From the NCBI RefSeq assembly GCF_902702935.1, contig NZ_LR738855.1:1984001-2048000 (forward strand): a stretch of DNA of 64,000 bases, given 5' to 3'. The notes beneath the pieces are model-generated. The model was given only the letters and a program-made list of their open reading frames with translations, made no database searches and was not told the DNA's origin. A program made the translations under genes and the position numbers. Source of the stretch: Corynebacterium rouxii. Lineage in GTDB: Bacteria; Actinomycetota; Actinomycetes; Mycobacteriales; Mycobacteriaceae. Of the stretch, positions 36,923 to 46,776 are shown one piece after another (within the stretch, counting starts at the first letter, position 1; every line of letters starts with the position of its first letter).

Positions 36923-38196
36923 ACCAGTTGTTTATCAAATTCGATGAGGTGGCCAAAGGTCCATGCGCGATCGCTGAGCAATCGTGCCAGCACGAGGCCT
37001 GCGCTGATAGAAAACACCACCATTGCGGCTGTTGCGGCATTGGATAGTGCATGGTCCATGTCTCCGCTGTTGAGGTAGTAGACTGCTCGAAACATTGCGG
37101 TGCCGGGGATCAAAATGATGGCGGCGGGCACGGTTGTTGTAATACGTGGCAGGCGGACTTTCTTGGAGGCAACCGCACCGACAAGTCCGATGATCACTCC
37201 GCCAACAAACGCCGCGAAGTAGGCGGTCGCTCCGTATTGTTCGAGCAGCAAGCGGATGAGGTTGGCGGCGGTTCCGACTACTGCTGCGACGAGCACCATG
37301 CGTCGTGAAGAATTAAACAGGAACGCGAACCCTGCGATGCCTACAAAGCTTGCTACACCTGCGATGAGGAGCCATGCGGGGTGGGGGTCGCCGCGGACTG
37401 GTTCGGGGTTAAGGCCTGTCCCCCAGCTGACCATCGCCACTGAGAACGTGGCAGTGGCAATAACGGTCAGTGCGTACATGAGGCGTGCGGTGCCGGCCTC
37501 GAAATCGAAGCGGCCGAGGTCGATCATCGCGGAGAACAGGGGAAAACCTGGGATGAGGAACAGTACCGCTGCTACGTATCCGGCGGTCATGGTGTAGTCG
37601 GAGTCGAAGCCTAGTAGCAGCAGTAGACGAGTGATGGCGAAGTAGCTTAACGACGCCACTGTGCCTGCCGCCGCCACGCAGCCTAGTTGGTGCATGCGCA
37701 TCTTGTGGAGGCGGTGTCGCGTGTATTGGCCACATCCGGCGCTGACGGCGACGATCCCGGCTTCTAGCCAGTCGAAGTGGTTCAGTACTGCGAAGCTAGC
37801 GCAGGCGAAGGCTGCGGCAAGGGTGAGCACGAAGCTGGACCACCGTTTGACCACTGTGAATTCGATGGTGTCGAGTTCAGCATTGAGTTGTTCGGCTGTG
37901 ATGCGACGATGCATCTGGTGGGTAAGGTTTTCGAGGGCTTCGATCCGTGATGCGTCGACTGCCGGGGTTTGGGACTTTGCCACTATCGTACGGAACTCTG
38001 AACCTTTGTGGATCGTCGAGGTGATCTGTGTGACGCCGATGACGGCATCGACGCGGTCGAAGCCTAACGCTCGGGCGGCGCGTTTCATGCCGCGGATGAC
38101 GCGGTAGCCACTGGTTCCAGCACCCATGAGCAGCATGCCTAGACGTACGACGGCGTCTGCTTCTACGCCCATTCGGAATTGATCCTCATTAGTCAC
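36919..38196 (-). CDS. Threonine/serine exporter family membrane protein (third ThrE-type gene)
   Basis: 425 residues: an N-terminal soluble domain (VEADAVVRLGMLLMGAGTSG, FDRVDAVIGVTQITSTI) matching the DUF1212 half of ThrE, and about 10 helices, ending with ILIPGTAMFRAVYYLNSGDM, the counterpart of the GITPMLPG..YRG motif. It is much more distant from ThrE than the two copies at 18.5 and 20.4 kb. The substrate is not established. It converges on mutY. Confidence 0.82.
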   Translation of the reverse strand: MTNEDQFRMGVEADAVVRLGMLLMGAGTSGYRVIRGMKRAARALGFDRVDAVIGVTQITSTIHKGSEFRTIVAKSQTPAVDASRIEALENLTHQMHRRITAEQLNAELDTIEFTVVKRWSSFVLTLAAAFACASFAVLNHFDWLEAGIVAVSAGCGQYTRHRLHKMRMHQLGCVAAAGTVASLSYFAITRLLLLLGFDSDYTMTAGYVAAVLFLIPGFPLFSAMIDLGRFDFEAGTARLMYALTVIATATFSVAMVSWGTGLNPEPVRGDPHPAWLLIAGVASFVGIAGFAFLFNSSRRMVLVAAVVGTAANLIRLLLEQYGATAYFAAFVGGVIIGLVGAVASKKVRLPRITTTVPAAIILIPGTAMFRAVYYLNSGDMDHALSNAATAAMVVFSISAGLVLARLLSDRAWTFGHLIEFDKQLV

Positions 38197-38302
38197 GTAA
38201 GTCGATCCTAATACGCCTTAATGAAAATCGGTCAGGTGAGTTGGACAAAATCGTGTGTTTTGTGACCAACTTGCCTGACCGATGCCGTATGCGGTGCCGC
38301 GA

Positions 38303-38473
38303 TTACTTCCAGCGACCCCTAAAAGTTAGGCCTCCGGGTAGTTTCACCCATACGCCTCCGCGACTGTTGATGGTCACGGGGCCGATTTTGGTGGATGCGG
38401 AAGCACCGGAGCCGGACAGGTTGAGCCAACTGTTTTTGCCCAGCTTTTTGCGCTTGCGATATTGGATTCCCAT
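38303..38473 (-). CDS. 56-residue DUF4236-type protein
   Basis: Short frame from the ATG at 38473, starting MGIQYRKRKKLGKNSWLNLS and continuing with GSGASASTKIGPVTINSRGG to ...FRGRWK. It matches the pattern of DUF4236 proteins: a Phe/Tyr-Arg-Lys start, LNLSxSG, and glycine-rich beta strands. GAGGGAGC, including a usable ribosome site, precedes the start. It lies 30 bp downstream of clpC on the same strand. Function is unknown; the family is a small beta domain found mostly alone or at N-termini. Confidence 0.75.
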   Translation of the reverse strand: MGIQYRKRKKLGKNSWLNLSGSGASASTKIGPVTINSRGGVWVKLPGGLTFRGRWK

Positions 38474-38503
38474 GGTGCTCCCTCGGGTGAAATAGTGCCG
38501 ATA

Positions 38504-41140
38504 TTAGTTTTCGATGTTGGCTTCTTCTTCTGGAACCTCAGTCTCAGCAGCGTTAATCACTGCTTCTTGAGCTTCCTCAGATGGGGTTGCCTCTTCGAAC
38601 TCGTCTGGCAGTGGCTTCACACGTGGGGTGAAGGTGAAGGAAGCCTTGTCGGTTTCCTTGGATTCGCCGTCCCAGCCTTCAACATCCACGGTGACGATCT
38701 CGCCAGCGCCGACCTCACCGAAGAGGATCTTCTCGGAGAGTACGTCTTCGATCTCGCGCTGGATGGTGCGACGCAGTGGTCGTGCACCCAGTACTGGATC
38801 GAATCCGCGCTTTGCCAACAGGTTCTTGGCCTTCTCTGTAAGCTCGATGCCCATGTCTTTTTGGGCAAGTGCCTTGGATACGCGTCCGATGAGCAGGTCC
38901 ACCATTTCGACGATCTGCTCTTGGGTGAGCTGGTGGAAGACCACGATCTCGTCGATACGGTTGAGGAACTCAGGGCGGAAGTGCTTCTTCAGCTCGTCGT
39001 TGACCTTCTGCTTCATGCGGTCGTACTGACCGTCGGCATCGTGCTCGCCGACAGAGCTAAAGCCCATGCCCACAGCCTTGGAGATGTCTTGGGTACCCAG
39101 GTTGGAGGTGAAGATCAGCACGGTGTTCTTGAAGTCCACCACGCGGCCTTGCCCGTCGGTGAGGCGACCTTCTTCGAGGACCTGCAGCAAGGTGTTGTAG
39201 ATCTCCTTGTGAGCCTTTTCGATTTCGTCGAAAAGCACCACGGAAAATGGCTTGCGGCGGACCTTCTCAGTGAGCTGGCCACCCTCGTCGTAGCCCACAT
39301 ATCCTGGAGGGGCACCGAACAAGCGGGAAGCCGTGAAGCGGTCGTGGAACTCACCCATATCGATCTGGATCAGGGCGTCGTCGTCGCCGAACAGGAAGTT
39401 GGCCAGGGACTTGGATAGCTCAGTCTTACCCACACCGGATGGGCCAGCGAAGATGAAGGAGCCGGAAGGACGGCGTGGGTCCTTAAGGCCAGCGCGGGTG
39501 CGGCGGATGGCGCGAGAGACACTCTTGACGGCATCGTCTTGGCCGATGATGCGCTTGTGTAGCTCGTCTTCCATGTGCAGCAGACGGGAGGATTCTTCCT
39601 CAGTCAGCTTGAACACTGGGATACCAGTCCAGTTGCCCAAGACCTCAGCGATTTGTTCCTCGCCGACCTCGGCGATGTCTTCCAGGTCGCCGGAGCGCCA
39701 CTGCTTTTCTTTCTCAGCGCGCTCCTCGCCCAACTTGCGCTCGGTGTCGCGGAGGCCTGCGGCCTTTTCAAAGTCTTGGGCATCGATTGCCGCTTCCTTC
39801 TCACGACGGACTTCCGCGATCTGATCGTCTACCTTGCGGATAGATTCCGGTGCGGTCATGCGCTTGATACGCATGCGTGCGCCGGCTTCGTCGATAAGAT
39901 CAACGGCCTTATCTGGCAAGAAGCGATCGTTGATGTAACGATCGGACAGCTGTGCTGCTGCTGCGAGGGCACCATCGGTGATGGATACACGGTGGTGTGC
40001 CTCGTAGCGATCACGTAGACCCTTGAGGATCTCGATGGTCATATCGACGGAAGGCTCTGGAACCTGCACGGGCTGGAAACGACGCTCGAGTGCGGCGTCC
40101 TTTTCGATGTGCTTGCGGTACTCATCCAAAGTGGTGGCGCCAATGGTCTGTAGCTCGCCGCGGGCCAGTTTTGGCTTAAGCAAGCTGGCTGCATCAATAG
40201 CGCCTTCTGCGGCACCCGCTCCGACCAAGGTGTGGATCTCATCGATGAACAAGATGATGTCGCCACGCTGGTTAATCTCTTTGAGGACCTTCTTCAGGCG
40301 CTCTTCGAAGTCACCACGGTAGCGGGAACCTGCCACCAAGGAGCCCAAGTCGAGGGAGTAAACCTGCTTGTCTTTCAGCGTCTCCGGAACCTTGCCGTTG
40401 ACGATATCGAGGGCGAGGCCCTCTACAACAGCGGTTTTACCAACGCCTGGCTCGCCGATAAGAACAGGGTTGTTCTTAGTACGACGCGAGAGCACCTGCA
40501 TGATGCGCTCGATCTCTTGCTCGCGGCCCACAACGGGATCCAGCTTGCCCTCCTTGGCAGCCTGGGTGAGGTTACGACCAAACTGGTCAAGAACCAAGGA
40601 GTTGGAGCGCTCGCCTGCGCCACTACCACGGCCAGTGCGACCAGCACCGGTGCCAGCACCCACAGCCTCGCCGTCGTTGTTGTTCTCTGGGCTTTCGCCG
40701 CCCTCGTAACCGGAGAGCAGCTGGATAACCTGCTGGCGCACGCGTGGCAGGTCAGCGCCGAGCTTGACCAAAACCTGTGCGGCTACGCCGTCGCCCTCAC
40801 GAATAAGGCCGAGCAGCAGGAACTCAGTACCGATGTACTTATGTCCCATCTGCAGACCCTCACGCAGGGAGAGCTCAAGCACCTTCTTGGCACGCGGAGT
40901 AAAAGGAATGTGTCCTGCTGGCGGCTCGGAACCTTGGCCGATGATTTCTTCTACCTCTTGGCGTACCGCTTCAAGGGAGATGCCCATGGACTCGAGCGCC
41001 TTAGCGGCAACGCCCTCACCCTCATGAATAAGTCCGAGCAGGATGTGCTCGGTGCCGATGTAATTGTGATTGAGGCCGCGCGCTTCTTCCTGTGCCAGAA
41101 CGATAACGCGACGTGCACGATCGGTAAACCGCTCGAACAT
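38504..41140 (-). CDS. clpC: ATP-dependent Clp protease ATPase subunit ClpC
   Basis: HSP100 unfoldase feeding ClpP, cytosolic hexamer. Two N-terminal Clp repeats are present ([21 protein letters not shown] and [21 protein letters not shown]). Next come AAA-1 with Walker [14 protein letters not shown], a UVR/linker domain ([20 protein letters not shown]), and AAA-2 with [12 protein letters not shown] and the VGF-like ClpP loop region. The ATG at 41140 ([12 protein letters not shown]) has GAAGGGTG 6-9 bp upstream, giving 878 residues; an upstream TTG five codons earlier is less likely. The acidic C-terminal tail is [12 protein letters not shown] ClgR-like site lies upstream. Confidence 0.97.
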   Translation of the reverse strand: MFERFTDRARRVIVLAQEEARGLNHNYIGTEHILLGLIHEGEGVAAKALESMGISLEAVRQEVEEIIGQGSEPPAGHIPFTPRAKKVLELSLREGLQMGHKYIGTEFLLLGLIREGDGVAAQVLVKLGADLPRVRQQVIQLLSGYEGGESPENNNDGEAVGAGTGAGRTGRGSGAGERSNSLVLDQFGRNLTQAAKEGKLDPVVGREQEIERIMQVLSRRTKNNPVLIGEPGVGKTAVVEGLALDIVNGKVPETLKDKQVYSLDLGSLVAGSRYRGDFEERLKKVLKEINQRGDIILFIDEIHTLVGAGAAEGAIDAASLLKPKLARGELQTIGATTLDEYRKHIEKDAALERRFQPVQVPEPSVDMTIEILKGLRDRYEAHHRVSITDGALAAAAQLSDRYINDRFLPDKAVDLIDEAGARMRIKRMTAPESIRKVDDQIAEVRREKEAAIDAQDFEKAAGLRDTERKLGEERAEKEKQWRSGDLEDIAEVGEEQIAEVLGNWTGIPVFKLTEEESSRLLHMEDELHKRIIGQDDAVKSVSRAIRRTRAGLKDPRRPSGSFIFAGPSGVGKTELSKSLANFLFGDDDALIQIDMGEFHDRFTASRLFGAPPGYVGYDEGGQLTEKVRRKPFSVVLFDEIEKAHKEIYNTLLQVLEEGRLTDGQGRVVDFKNTVLIFTSNLGTQDISKAVGMGFSSVGEHDADGQYDRMKQKVNDELKKHFRPEFLNRIDEIVVFHQLTQEQIVEMVDLLIGRVSKALAQKDMGIELTEKAKNLLAKRGFDPVLGARPLRRTIQREIEDVLSEKILFGEVGAGEIVTVDVEGWDGESKETDKASFTFTPRVKPLPDEFEEATPSEEAQEAVINAAETEVPEEEANIEN

Positions 41141-41586
41141 GTTCACACCCTTCAAAGTTGGCTTTTGTTAAGTAGTTGCACCCACTGTAACGCCCATGCG
41201 TGACATTGATTTCCCATTTTCCACCCCACCTGTGCAAAAATTCGAACATCAAGCATTATTTACACAGGTCACAGGCACAATTACTCCCCTGTACGCCAGC
41301 AGCGAACACGTCACTTCACGCCCGTGCTTCGCCATTGTAAATGTCCCCAAACCCACCCTCGCCCTGAGCCATTCCCCAACGTGCGGTAATAATCTGTTCT
41401 CTATAAAGCTGTACCGAGTTTGTACACCGTACTGGTGGATACACCGTTCTTTTGGGGATTTGAACCCCAAGAAGCCCACCAACTCCTGCCAGCTGCTTTA
41501 AGAGTCCATGCATTTTAGGCAGCACGGCATGCCTTTCACGTTCGGCCGGAATGATTCACGGTTACCGACATTTAATACGTTAAACG
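41141..41586. other. Intergenic region upstream of clpC
   Basis: About 446 bp between clpC and the DIP1984-type gene, both on the minus strand. It should hold the clpC promoter and the ClgR-like box at 41292-41309. Open frames here on either strand show no ribosome sites or homology. No long hairpin was seen. Confidence 0.5.
41292..41309 (-). promoter_or_regulatory. Candidate ClgR box upstream of clpC
   Basis: On the minus strand the site reads TGTTCGCTGCTGGCGTAC. Compared with the corynebacterial ClgR consensus as I remember it (WNNWCGCYNANRGCGWWS), only the central A differs. It lies about 150 bp upstream of the clpC start, a plausible activator position. ClgR activates clpC and clpP genes in C. 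glutamicum; here this is inference. Confidence 0.45.
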
Positions 41587-42042
41587 CTACTGCAATTCCG
41601 TTTGCCAGTTAAGGCGTTGAATATCCACGTCGAGTTGCCGATATTCCTTCGCCGCCAGGTCGGCTTTCTTACGGATCTCACGGGCATCCATCGTGGCTAC
41701 ATACTTAATCTCCGAACGTGAGTAGCGATCTTGACGGCTTGTCAGATGATCGGCCAAGTCGCTGTAAAGGGTGCGCTTTTTTAACAAGGTATCCCGCACC
41801 GAGAGGGCGTCGGCAAGCGTCATGCCCTCGGAGAAAGTCGTGACGGCATTGGTACGGTTGATGCGGCGAATAAGATCGCCAATACGCGCTGTTAATTCCT
41901 CTAGTTCTGCGAGGATTTCTTGTGGGTTTTCAGCGGGCAGGTCACCTTCTTGCACCTTTGCTATAGCAAGTAAGCGCTGGTTAAGCTCACTGTAGCGGCG
42001 CTGGGCTTCCACGCGTTGGGCTAAGGCTTCTGCTAGATACAT
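41587..42042 (-). CDS. DIP1984-family protein, function unknown
   Basis: 151 residues, almost wholly helical and coiled-coil-like (MYLAEALAQRVEAQRRYSEL, EILAELEELTARIGDLIRRI, RQDRYSRSEIKYVATMDARE). It matches what I recall of the family named after C. diphtheriae DIP1984, which occurs widely as a single-domain protein often linked with septicolysin-type annotations but without proven activity. It has no signal or membrane segment. Divergent from the Pr6Pr-type gene with only 35 bp between starts. Confidence 0.8.
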   Translation of the reverse strand: MYLAEALAQRVEAQRRYSELNQRLLAIAKVQEGDLPAENPQEILAELEELTARIGDLIRRINRTNAVTTFSEGMTLADALSVRDTLLKKRTLYSDLADHLTSRQDRYSRSEIKYVATMDAREIRKKADLAAKEYRQLDVDIQRLNWQTELQ

Positions 42043-42077
42043 TTGCTCAGATTACAACCGCGAGTATAGTTTTGGCA

Positions 42078-42716
42078 ATGAAAATTATTGCAAGGCTGCT
42101 AGGATTCCTCGGCCTCATTTCTATTATTTTGGCCGCAGTTCAAACCGCAACGCAGCCCTTCGCAGATTTCCCCGCCTTTGACACTCCCAGCAAAGCACTC
42201 ATAGCAGAATTCTCATTCTTTACAATCTGGTCGAACATCATTGGAACCATTTATCTTCTTCGTGGCGGCCGCGTCCCACGCTGGTTCGCCGTCGATGCCG
42301 TCGCCATGCTCACCATCACCGGCATTGTGTACAACACACTCCTCAGCAAAGAACTCCACGGTTTATGGCAGTTCACTAGCCCCGTTCAGCACACCGTCAT
42401 GCCGATCGCGGTCTTTGCCTTCTGGCTCCTCAACGCTTATCGACGCCCCATCTTTAAGGTCCGCACCATCATCATGGCCCTAGGAATCCCCGTCATATGG
42501 TCGATCCTCACCTTTACGCGCGGCGCACAAACCGGCTGGTACCCATACTTCTTTATCGACGTCACCAACCTGGGCCTTGCCACCGCACTGCGCAACGCCA
42601 TCGGCGTGTACCTCGGCTTCTTTATCCTCTGCAGCATCCTCTCCCTTATTGAACGCTTCATCCGACTCATCAAACGTGGCACAAAATATGCGGCAGCCGC
42701 AGCAGTGATGAGCTAG
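42078..42716 (+). CDS. Pr6Pr-family six-helix membrane protein
   Basis: 212 residues from the ATG at 42078 (MKIIARLLGFLGL). Six hydrophobic helices are visible: LGLISIILAAVQTA, FSFFTIWSNIIGTIYLL, AVAMLTITGIVYNTLL, TVMPIAVFAFWLLNAY, IIMALGIPVIWSILTF and AIGVYLGFFILCSILSLI. The FFTIWSN block and late YPYFFIDV are typical of Pr6Pr (predicted six-transmembrane) proteins, FAR-17a/AIG1-like in fold. Biochemical role unknown. Confidence 0.82.
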   Translation: MKIIARLLGFLGLISIILAAVQTATQPFADFPAFDTPSKALIAEFSFFTIWSNIIGTIYLLRGGRVPRWFAVDAVAMLTITGIVYNTLLSKELHGLWQFTSPVQHTVMPIAVFAFWLLNAYRRPIFKVRTIIMALGIPVIWSILTFTRGAQTGWYPYFFIDVTNLGLATALRNAIGVYLGFFILCSILSLIERFIRLIKRGTKYAAAAAVMS

Positions 42717-42824
42717 CAGATAGAGCATAAAGTCCGCGGTCGCCACCCGCCAAGAAACGCCCCCTTTGCTGTGGCACATTTTCTATTCTTACGCTGCACA
42801 TATTGTGTGCCATACTATTTGTTC

Positions 42825-43619
42825 ATGACGATGTATTGGCATCACACTTCCATGACCCCTGTGTCGACGGTGTTGATCACTCACGGGTATGCAGAGCATC
42901 AGGGCCGCTATTCGACACTTGTTCGAAGCCTTCTCAATTGCAGCTTCGATGTTGTTACTTTTGATCTACCTGGGCATGGCTATGCCCCAGGACCACGTGC
43001 GTGTGTAGACGTCGATAAGCTCGTGGATTTTCATGTGGCCTTGCGCCACCGTGCCAAACAGGATCGTCGCTTAAGAACAGAAACGATGTGTCTTTTTGGG
43101 CATTCGATGGGCGGGCTTATTACCACGCTTTCCGTGCTGGAGGATTCGTCGAATGTTTCCGCCGTTGCATTGTCGGGGCCGGCGTTTTCGCCGTTTCCTA
43201 AGACTCCCCGCATTGTCACGCGAATGCTGCGCTGTAGTGCGCGTATAGCACCACGATTGAAAGTGTTAGCGCTGCCACAGGATGCTATTTCGCGCGACCC
43301 TGAGGTTGTTGCCGCTTATGCCAATGATCCCCGTAATTACACAGGTCGAGTTCCACTGCTCACCGGTGCATCGATGGCACTTGCTGGTCAGAAAGCGCTG
43401 GCGCAGGCTTCTCAATGGGATCGTTCGGTGCCGCTGCTCGTTATGCACGGCAGCGCTGATCGGTTAGCCGATATTGAGGGTTCGCGTCAGTTTGCTGCGA
43501 GTGCTGGTGGCACGATGCGCCCTGTAGACGGCGCTTTTCATGAGATTTTCAATGAACCAGAAGCACCACAGCTGCGTGCAGAACTATGCGAGTGGCTGCA
43601 CGGCAACTGTGGCGCGTAA
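42825..43619 (+). CDS. Alpha/beta-hydrolase, monoacylglycerol lipase-like
   Basis: 264 residues from the ATG at 42825 (MTMYWHHTSMTP); the open frame starts 18 codons earlier in a promoter-like stretch. The oxyanion motif is VLITHGYAEHQGRYS, the nucleophile elbow is FGHSMGG, and the Asp and His are probably in MHGSADRLAD and GAFHEIFNEPE. These are hallmarks of the serine-hydrolase Hydrolase_4 (monoglyceride lipase) family. TACTAT ends 6 bp before the ATG, so the mRNA may be leaderless. Confidence 0.85.
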   Translation: MTMYWHHTSMTPVSTVLITHGYAEHQGRYSTLVRSLLNCSFDVVTFDLPGHGYAPGPRACVDVDKLVDFHVALRHRAKQDRRLRTETMCLFGHSMGGLITTLSVLEDSSNVSAVALSGPAFSPFPKTPRIVTRMLRCSARIAPRLKVLALPQDAISRDPEVVAAYANDPRNYTGRVPLLTGASMALAGQKALAQASQWDRSVPLLVMHGSADRLADIEGSRQFAASAGGTMRPVDGAFHEIFNEPEAPQLRAELCEWLHGNCGA

Positions 43620-43634
43620 TCGACGAGGCGTTAT

Positions 43635-44918
43635 TTAGACGATTCGGTCGAGAATGATCTGGCGTTCGGCTGGCGGTTCGTCACCGATCACAATGCCAGG
43701 CATGATGGATTCGAGGGCGCGGTCGAACTTGTCGGGGGTTTCGGTGTGCAGAGTGAGCAGTTTTTGACCCTTGACAACCTTTTGACCCAGATCGGCGTGG
43801 ATTTCGATACCGGCAGTGAGCTGCACTGGATCTTCCTTGCGTGCGCGTCCGGCACCGAGGCGCCAGCTACCCACACCGAGTGCGAGGGCGTCGAGTTCCA
43901 TGAGGTAGCCGTCGCGGTCGGCGACAACTTCGCGGGTGTGCTCTGCGCGTGCCATTGGGGCTTCTGGGTCGCCACCTTGTGCGCGGACCATGCGCTTCCA
44001 CACGTCCATGGCGCGTCCGTCCTTAAGGCGTTCTTCAACGTCTGCGTCGTGGATTCCGGCCATTTCGAGCATGTTGCGGGCCAGTTCGCAGGTGAGCTTG
44101 ACCACGTCTTCCGGGCCGCCGCCGGCGAGAACCTCAACGGTTTCCTCGATTTCAAGGGAGTTACCGATCTTCTTGCCCAGTGGTGTGGACATGTCGGTGA
44201 GCAGGGCACGGGTGTGAACGCCTGCGTCGTTACCGAGGTCGACCATGGTGCGGGCGAGTTCGCGGGCGCGGTCGAGGTCCTTCATAAAGGCACCGCTTCC
44301 GACCTTGACGTCCAAGATGAGGGAGTCGGCACCGGCGGCGATCTTCTTGCTCATGATGGAGCTTGCAATCAGTGGGACGCAGTCGACGGTAGAGGTGATG
44401 TCGCGCAGCGCGTAGATCTTCTTATCTGCGGGTGCAAGTCCGGATCCTGCGGAGGCGATAACAACGCCGGCATCTTTGAGGATGTTCATCATGCGGTCGT
44501 TGTCGATGTCTACCTCGAAACCTGGGATTGCTTCGAGCTTGTCTAGGGTGCCGCCGGTGTGGCCGAGTCCGCGACCGGAAAGCATAGGCACTGCAAGGCC
44601 GTAGCTTGCCACGAGTGGGCCGAGTGGAAGGGAGAGTTTGTCGCCCACGCCACCGGTGGAGTGTTTGTCGGTGGTCTTTTTGCCAAGGGCGCTGAAGTCC
44701 ATGGTTTCACCGGAGTTGATCATGGCTTTGGTCCAGTCGACGATCTCGCGGCGGTTCATGTCGCGGATGAAGATGGACATGTTAAGTGCTGCCATTTGCT
44801 CGTCGCCTATGGCTCCGCGGGTGTAGGCGTCGATCACCCAGTTGATTTGTTCGGTGGTAAGTTCGCCACCGTCGCGCTTGATCCGAATGATGTCCACGGC
44901 GTCGAATTGTTCGGCCAT
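43635..44918 (-). CDS. deoA: Thymidine/pyrimidine-nucleoside phosphorylase
   Basis: Cleaves thymidine or uridine with phosphate to base and (deoxy)ribose-1-phosphate in salvage. The family signature is SGRGLGHTGGTLDKLEAIPG, preceded by the phosphate-binding KHSTGGVGDKLSLP. The C-terminal PYNP domain ends QKVVKGQKLLTLHT. It is 427 residues. It is divergent from cdd and nupC, which supply deaminated and imported nucleosides, so the locus is a pyrimidine salvage unit. Whether it prefers thymidine (DeoA) or is broad (Pdp) cannot be told from sequence. Confidence 0.93.
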   Translation of the reverse strand: MAEQFDAVDIIRIKRDGGELTTEQINWVIDAYTRGAIGDEQMAALNMSIFIRDMNRREIVDWTKAMINSGETMDFSALGKKTTDKHSTGGVGDKLSLPLGPLVASYGLAVPMLSGRGLGHTGGTLDKLEAIPGFEVDIDNDRMMNILKDAGVVIASAGSGLAPADKKIYALRDITSTVDCVPLIASSIMSKKIAAGADSLILDVKVGSGAFMKDLDRARELARTMVDLGNDAGVHTRALLTDMSTPLGKKIGNSLEIEETVEVLAGGGPEDVVKLTCELARNMLEMAGIHDADVEERLKDGRAMDVWKRMVRAQGGDPEAPMARAEHTREVVADRDGYLMELDALALGVGSWRLGAGRARKEDPVQLTAGIEIHADLGQKVVKGQKLLTLHTETPDKFDRALESIMPGIVIGDEPPAERQIILDRIV

Positions 44919-45048
44919 GTCAGTGCTCCTTTTGGTTAGGGGGATGCTCCGTTAAACAACAGTCGAAGTGATATGTTGCACATTCGAGTTTGTGCGTTGT
45001 TCATGTCTCTTGCGATTGCCTTTGTGACTGATTATCATCACCAGAAGA

Positions 45049-45096
45049 ACAATTGTCAACGGTTTAAATATCATTTGTTCCCCCGCTTGGCTTGGG
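45049..45096. promoter_or_regulatory. Possible control elements between deoA and cdd
   Basis: The 209-bp divergent gap contains the palindrome ACAATTGT (45049-45056). It also contains an inverted repeat in which TTTGTTC (from about 45074) pairs with GAACAAA (ending about 45094) around a C/G-rich centre, just ahead of cdd. Either may bind a nucleoside-responsive repressor or form a leader hairpin. No regulator gene is adjacent. Confidence 0.3.
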
Positions 45097-45127
45097 AGAA
45101 CAAAAAGCCCCCTCCAAGGACATCCTC

Positions 45128-45550
45128 ATGAACACAGATTCTCCTAGCCCCGCAGAACTCATTGCGGCGGCGCGCGAGGCGGCGCACCACGCGTACGCCC
45201 CTTATAGCAACTTTCCCGTAGGCGCAGCAGTATTAACCACCGCAGGCGAGATCTTCACCGGCTGCAACGTAGAAAACGCCGCCTACGGCGACACCATCTG
45301 CGCCGAACGCAATGCCATTACCACGATGATTGCCGCCACCATGCGTGCCGACGAACGCCACATCGCCGCAGTAGCCATCGTCGGCCTTAAAGCTTCCCCA
45401 TGCTGGCCATGCGGTTCCTGCCGCCAGGTACTGCGGGAATTCCACTGCGAAACCGTGATCGTCGAAGACGAATCCGGCAACCCCACTTCTCTTCCCTTCG
45501 CCGAACTCCTCCCCTATTCTTTCGGCCCTGAAGCTCTCAAGGACACATAA
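45128..45550 (+). CDS. cdd: Cytidine deaminase
   Basis: Zinc enzyme converting cytidine and deoxycytidine to uridine forms. The first zinc motif is CAERNAI (Cys and proton-shuttle Glu), the second PCWPCGSCRQVL. The N-terminal helix is AAREAAHHAYAPYSNFPVGA. It is 140 residues, the short homotetrameric type, from the ATG at 45128 with AAGGA upstream. The frame could extend 12 codons earlier, but that overlaps the upstream inverted repeat. It is followed after 3 bp by nupC. Confidence 0.95.
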   Translation: MNTDSPSPAELIAAAREAAHHAYAPYSNFPVGAAVLTTAGEIFTGCNVENAAYGDTICAERNAITTMIAATMRADERHIAAVAIVGLKASPCWPCGSCRQVLREFHCETVIVEDESGNPTSLPFAELLPYSFGPEALKDT

Positions 45551-45553
45551 ATC

Positions 45554-46768
45554 ATGGATCGCTTACAAGGCATCATTGGCATTATTGCCATCTTCGCCCT
45601 TCTTATTAGCCTTTCCAACGCTAAACGCCAGATCAACTGGCGTACCTTGGGCGTTGGCTTTGCCCTCCAAGTCGGCTTTGCCCTCCTCGTTCTTAAATGG
45701 GAAACCGGCTTCCATGCCCTCAAGGCCGTTTCTGGTGTTGTAGAAAAGCTGATTAACTTCACCAATGAGGGCACATCCTTTGTCTTCGGCGGCCTGTTTG
45801 GCGAGGATTCCGGCTTCGTGTTCGCCCTCAACGTGCTGCCGGTGATTATCTTCCTCGGTGCCATCATCGGCGCCCTTTACTACCTGCGTATTCTGCAGTT
45901 CTTCGTGGAAATCATCGGTACCGCGCTAAATAAGATCTTGGGCACCTCAAAAGTTGAGTCCGTGTGGGCTTCTACCGTGATCTTCCTCGGCCAGTCCGAG
46001 GCCCCACTGGTAATTCGCCCATGGATCCCACAGCTGACCCGAAGCGAGCTATTTGCCTGCATGACCGGTGGTTTTGCCTCCGTCGCAGGTTCCACATTAG
46101 TTGGTTATTCGCTCTTGGGTGCACCACTGCCCTACCTGATTGCCGCATCGGTTATGAACGCACCAGCTTCGCTGATGGTTGCCAAGGCGCTCATGCCAGA
46201 AACTGAAGTATCCAAGGTGGATGCGAATGTGCGCAATACTCGCGACGAGTCCTCCAAGAACGTTATCGACGCCATCGGCGCAGGCGCTATGTCCGGTGGT
46301 CGCATCGCCGTCGCCGTTGCCTGCTTGCTCATCGCCTTTATCGCCATGATCGCCATGCTCTCTGCCATCATCGGTGGCGTGGGCTCGTGGTTCGGCCAAG
46401 ACAACTGGTCACTGGAAGGCCTGTTCGGCGTGATCTTCTCCCCACTTGCTTGGGCCATCGGCGTTCCTTGGGAAGAAGCAGGCCTTGTGGGTAACTTCAT
46501 CGGCCAAAAAACCATCCTCAACGAGTTCGTCGGCTACACAGCCTTCTCGGAGCACGTGGATACCCTCAGTGATAAGTCCATCATGCTGACATCCTTCGCA
46601 TTGGCTGGCTTTGCTAACCTCTCCTCCATCGCTATCCAGATCGGCTCTTTCGGTGCACTGTGCCCAGAGCGTCGCTCTGAGGTTGCCGCCCTAGGTATGA
46701 AGGCACTGTTCGCAGGCTTTTGCACCAACATGCTCAATGCTGCCATTGTCGGTGTTGTAGCTTTCTAA
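45554..46768 (+). CDS. nupC: Concentrative nucleoside transporter (CNT/NupC family)
   Basis: Cation-coupled importer of nucleosides, 404 residues with about 10 helices. Family motifs: FLGQSEAPLVIRPW, ACMTGGFASVAGSTLVGY, YLIAASVMNAPASLMVAKAL, and the late segment GFANLSSIAIQIGSFGALCP. It starts 3 bp after cdd and shares its transcript; with deoA opposite, this provides uptake for pyrimidine salvage. It ends at a strong shared terminator. Confidence 0.94.
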   Translation: MDRLQGIIGIIAIFALLISLSNAKRQINWRTLGVGFALQVGFALLVLKWETGFHALKAVSGVVEKLINFTNEGTSFVFGGLFGEDSGFVFALNVLPVIIFLGAIIGALYYLRILQFFVEIIGTALNKILGTSKVESVWASTVIFLGQSEAPLVIRPWIPQLTRSELFACMTGGFASVAGSTLVGYSLLGAPLPYLIAASVMNAPASLMVAKALMPETEVSKVDANVRNTRDESSKNVIDAIGAGAMSGGRIAVAVACLLIAFIAMIAMLSAIIGGVGSWFGQDNWSLEGLFGVIFSPLAWAIGVPWEEAGLVGNFIGQKTILNEFVGYTAFSEHVDTLSDKSIMLTSFALAGFANLSSIAIQIGSFGALCPERRSEVAALGMKALFAGFCTNMLNAAIVGVVAF

Positions 46769-46776
46769 AAACATAG

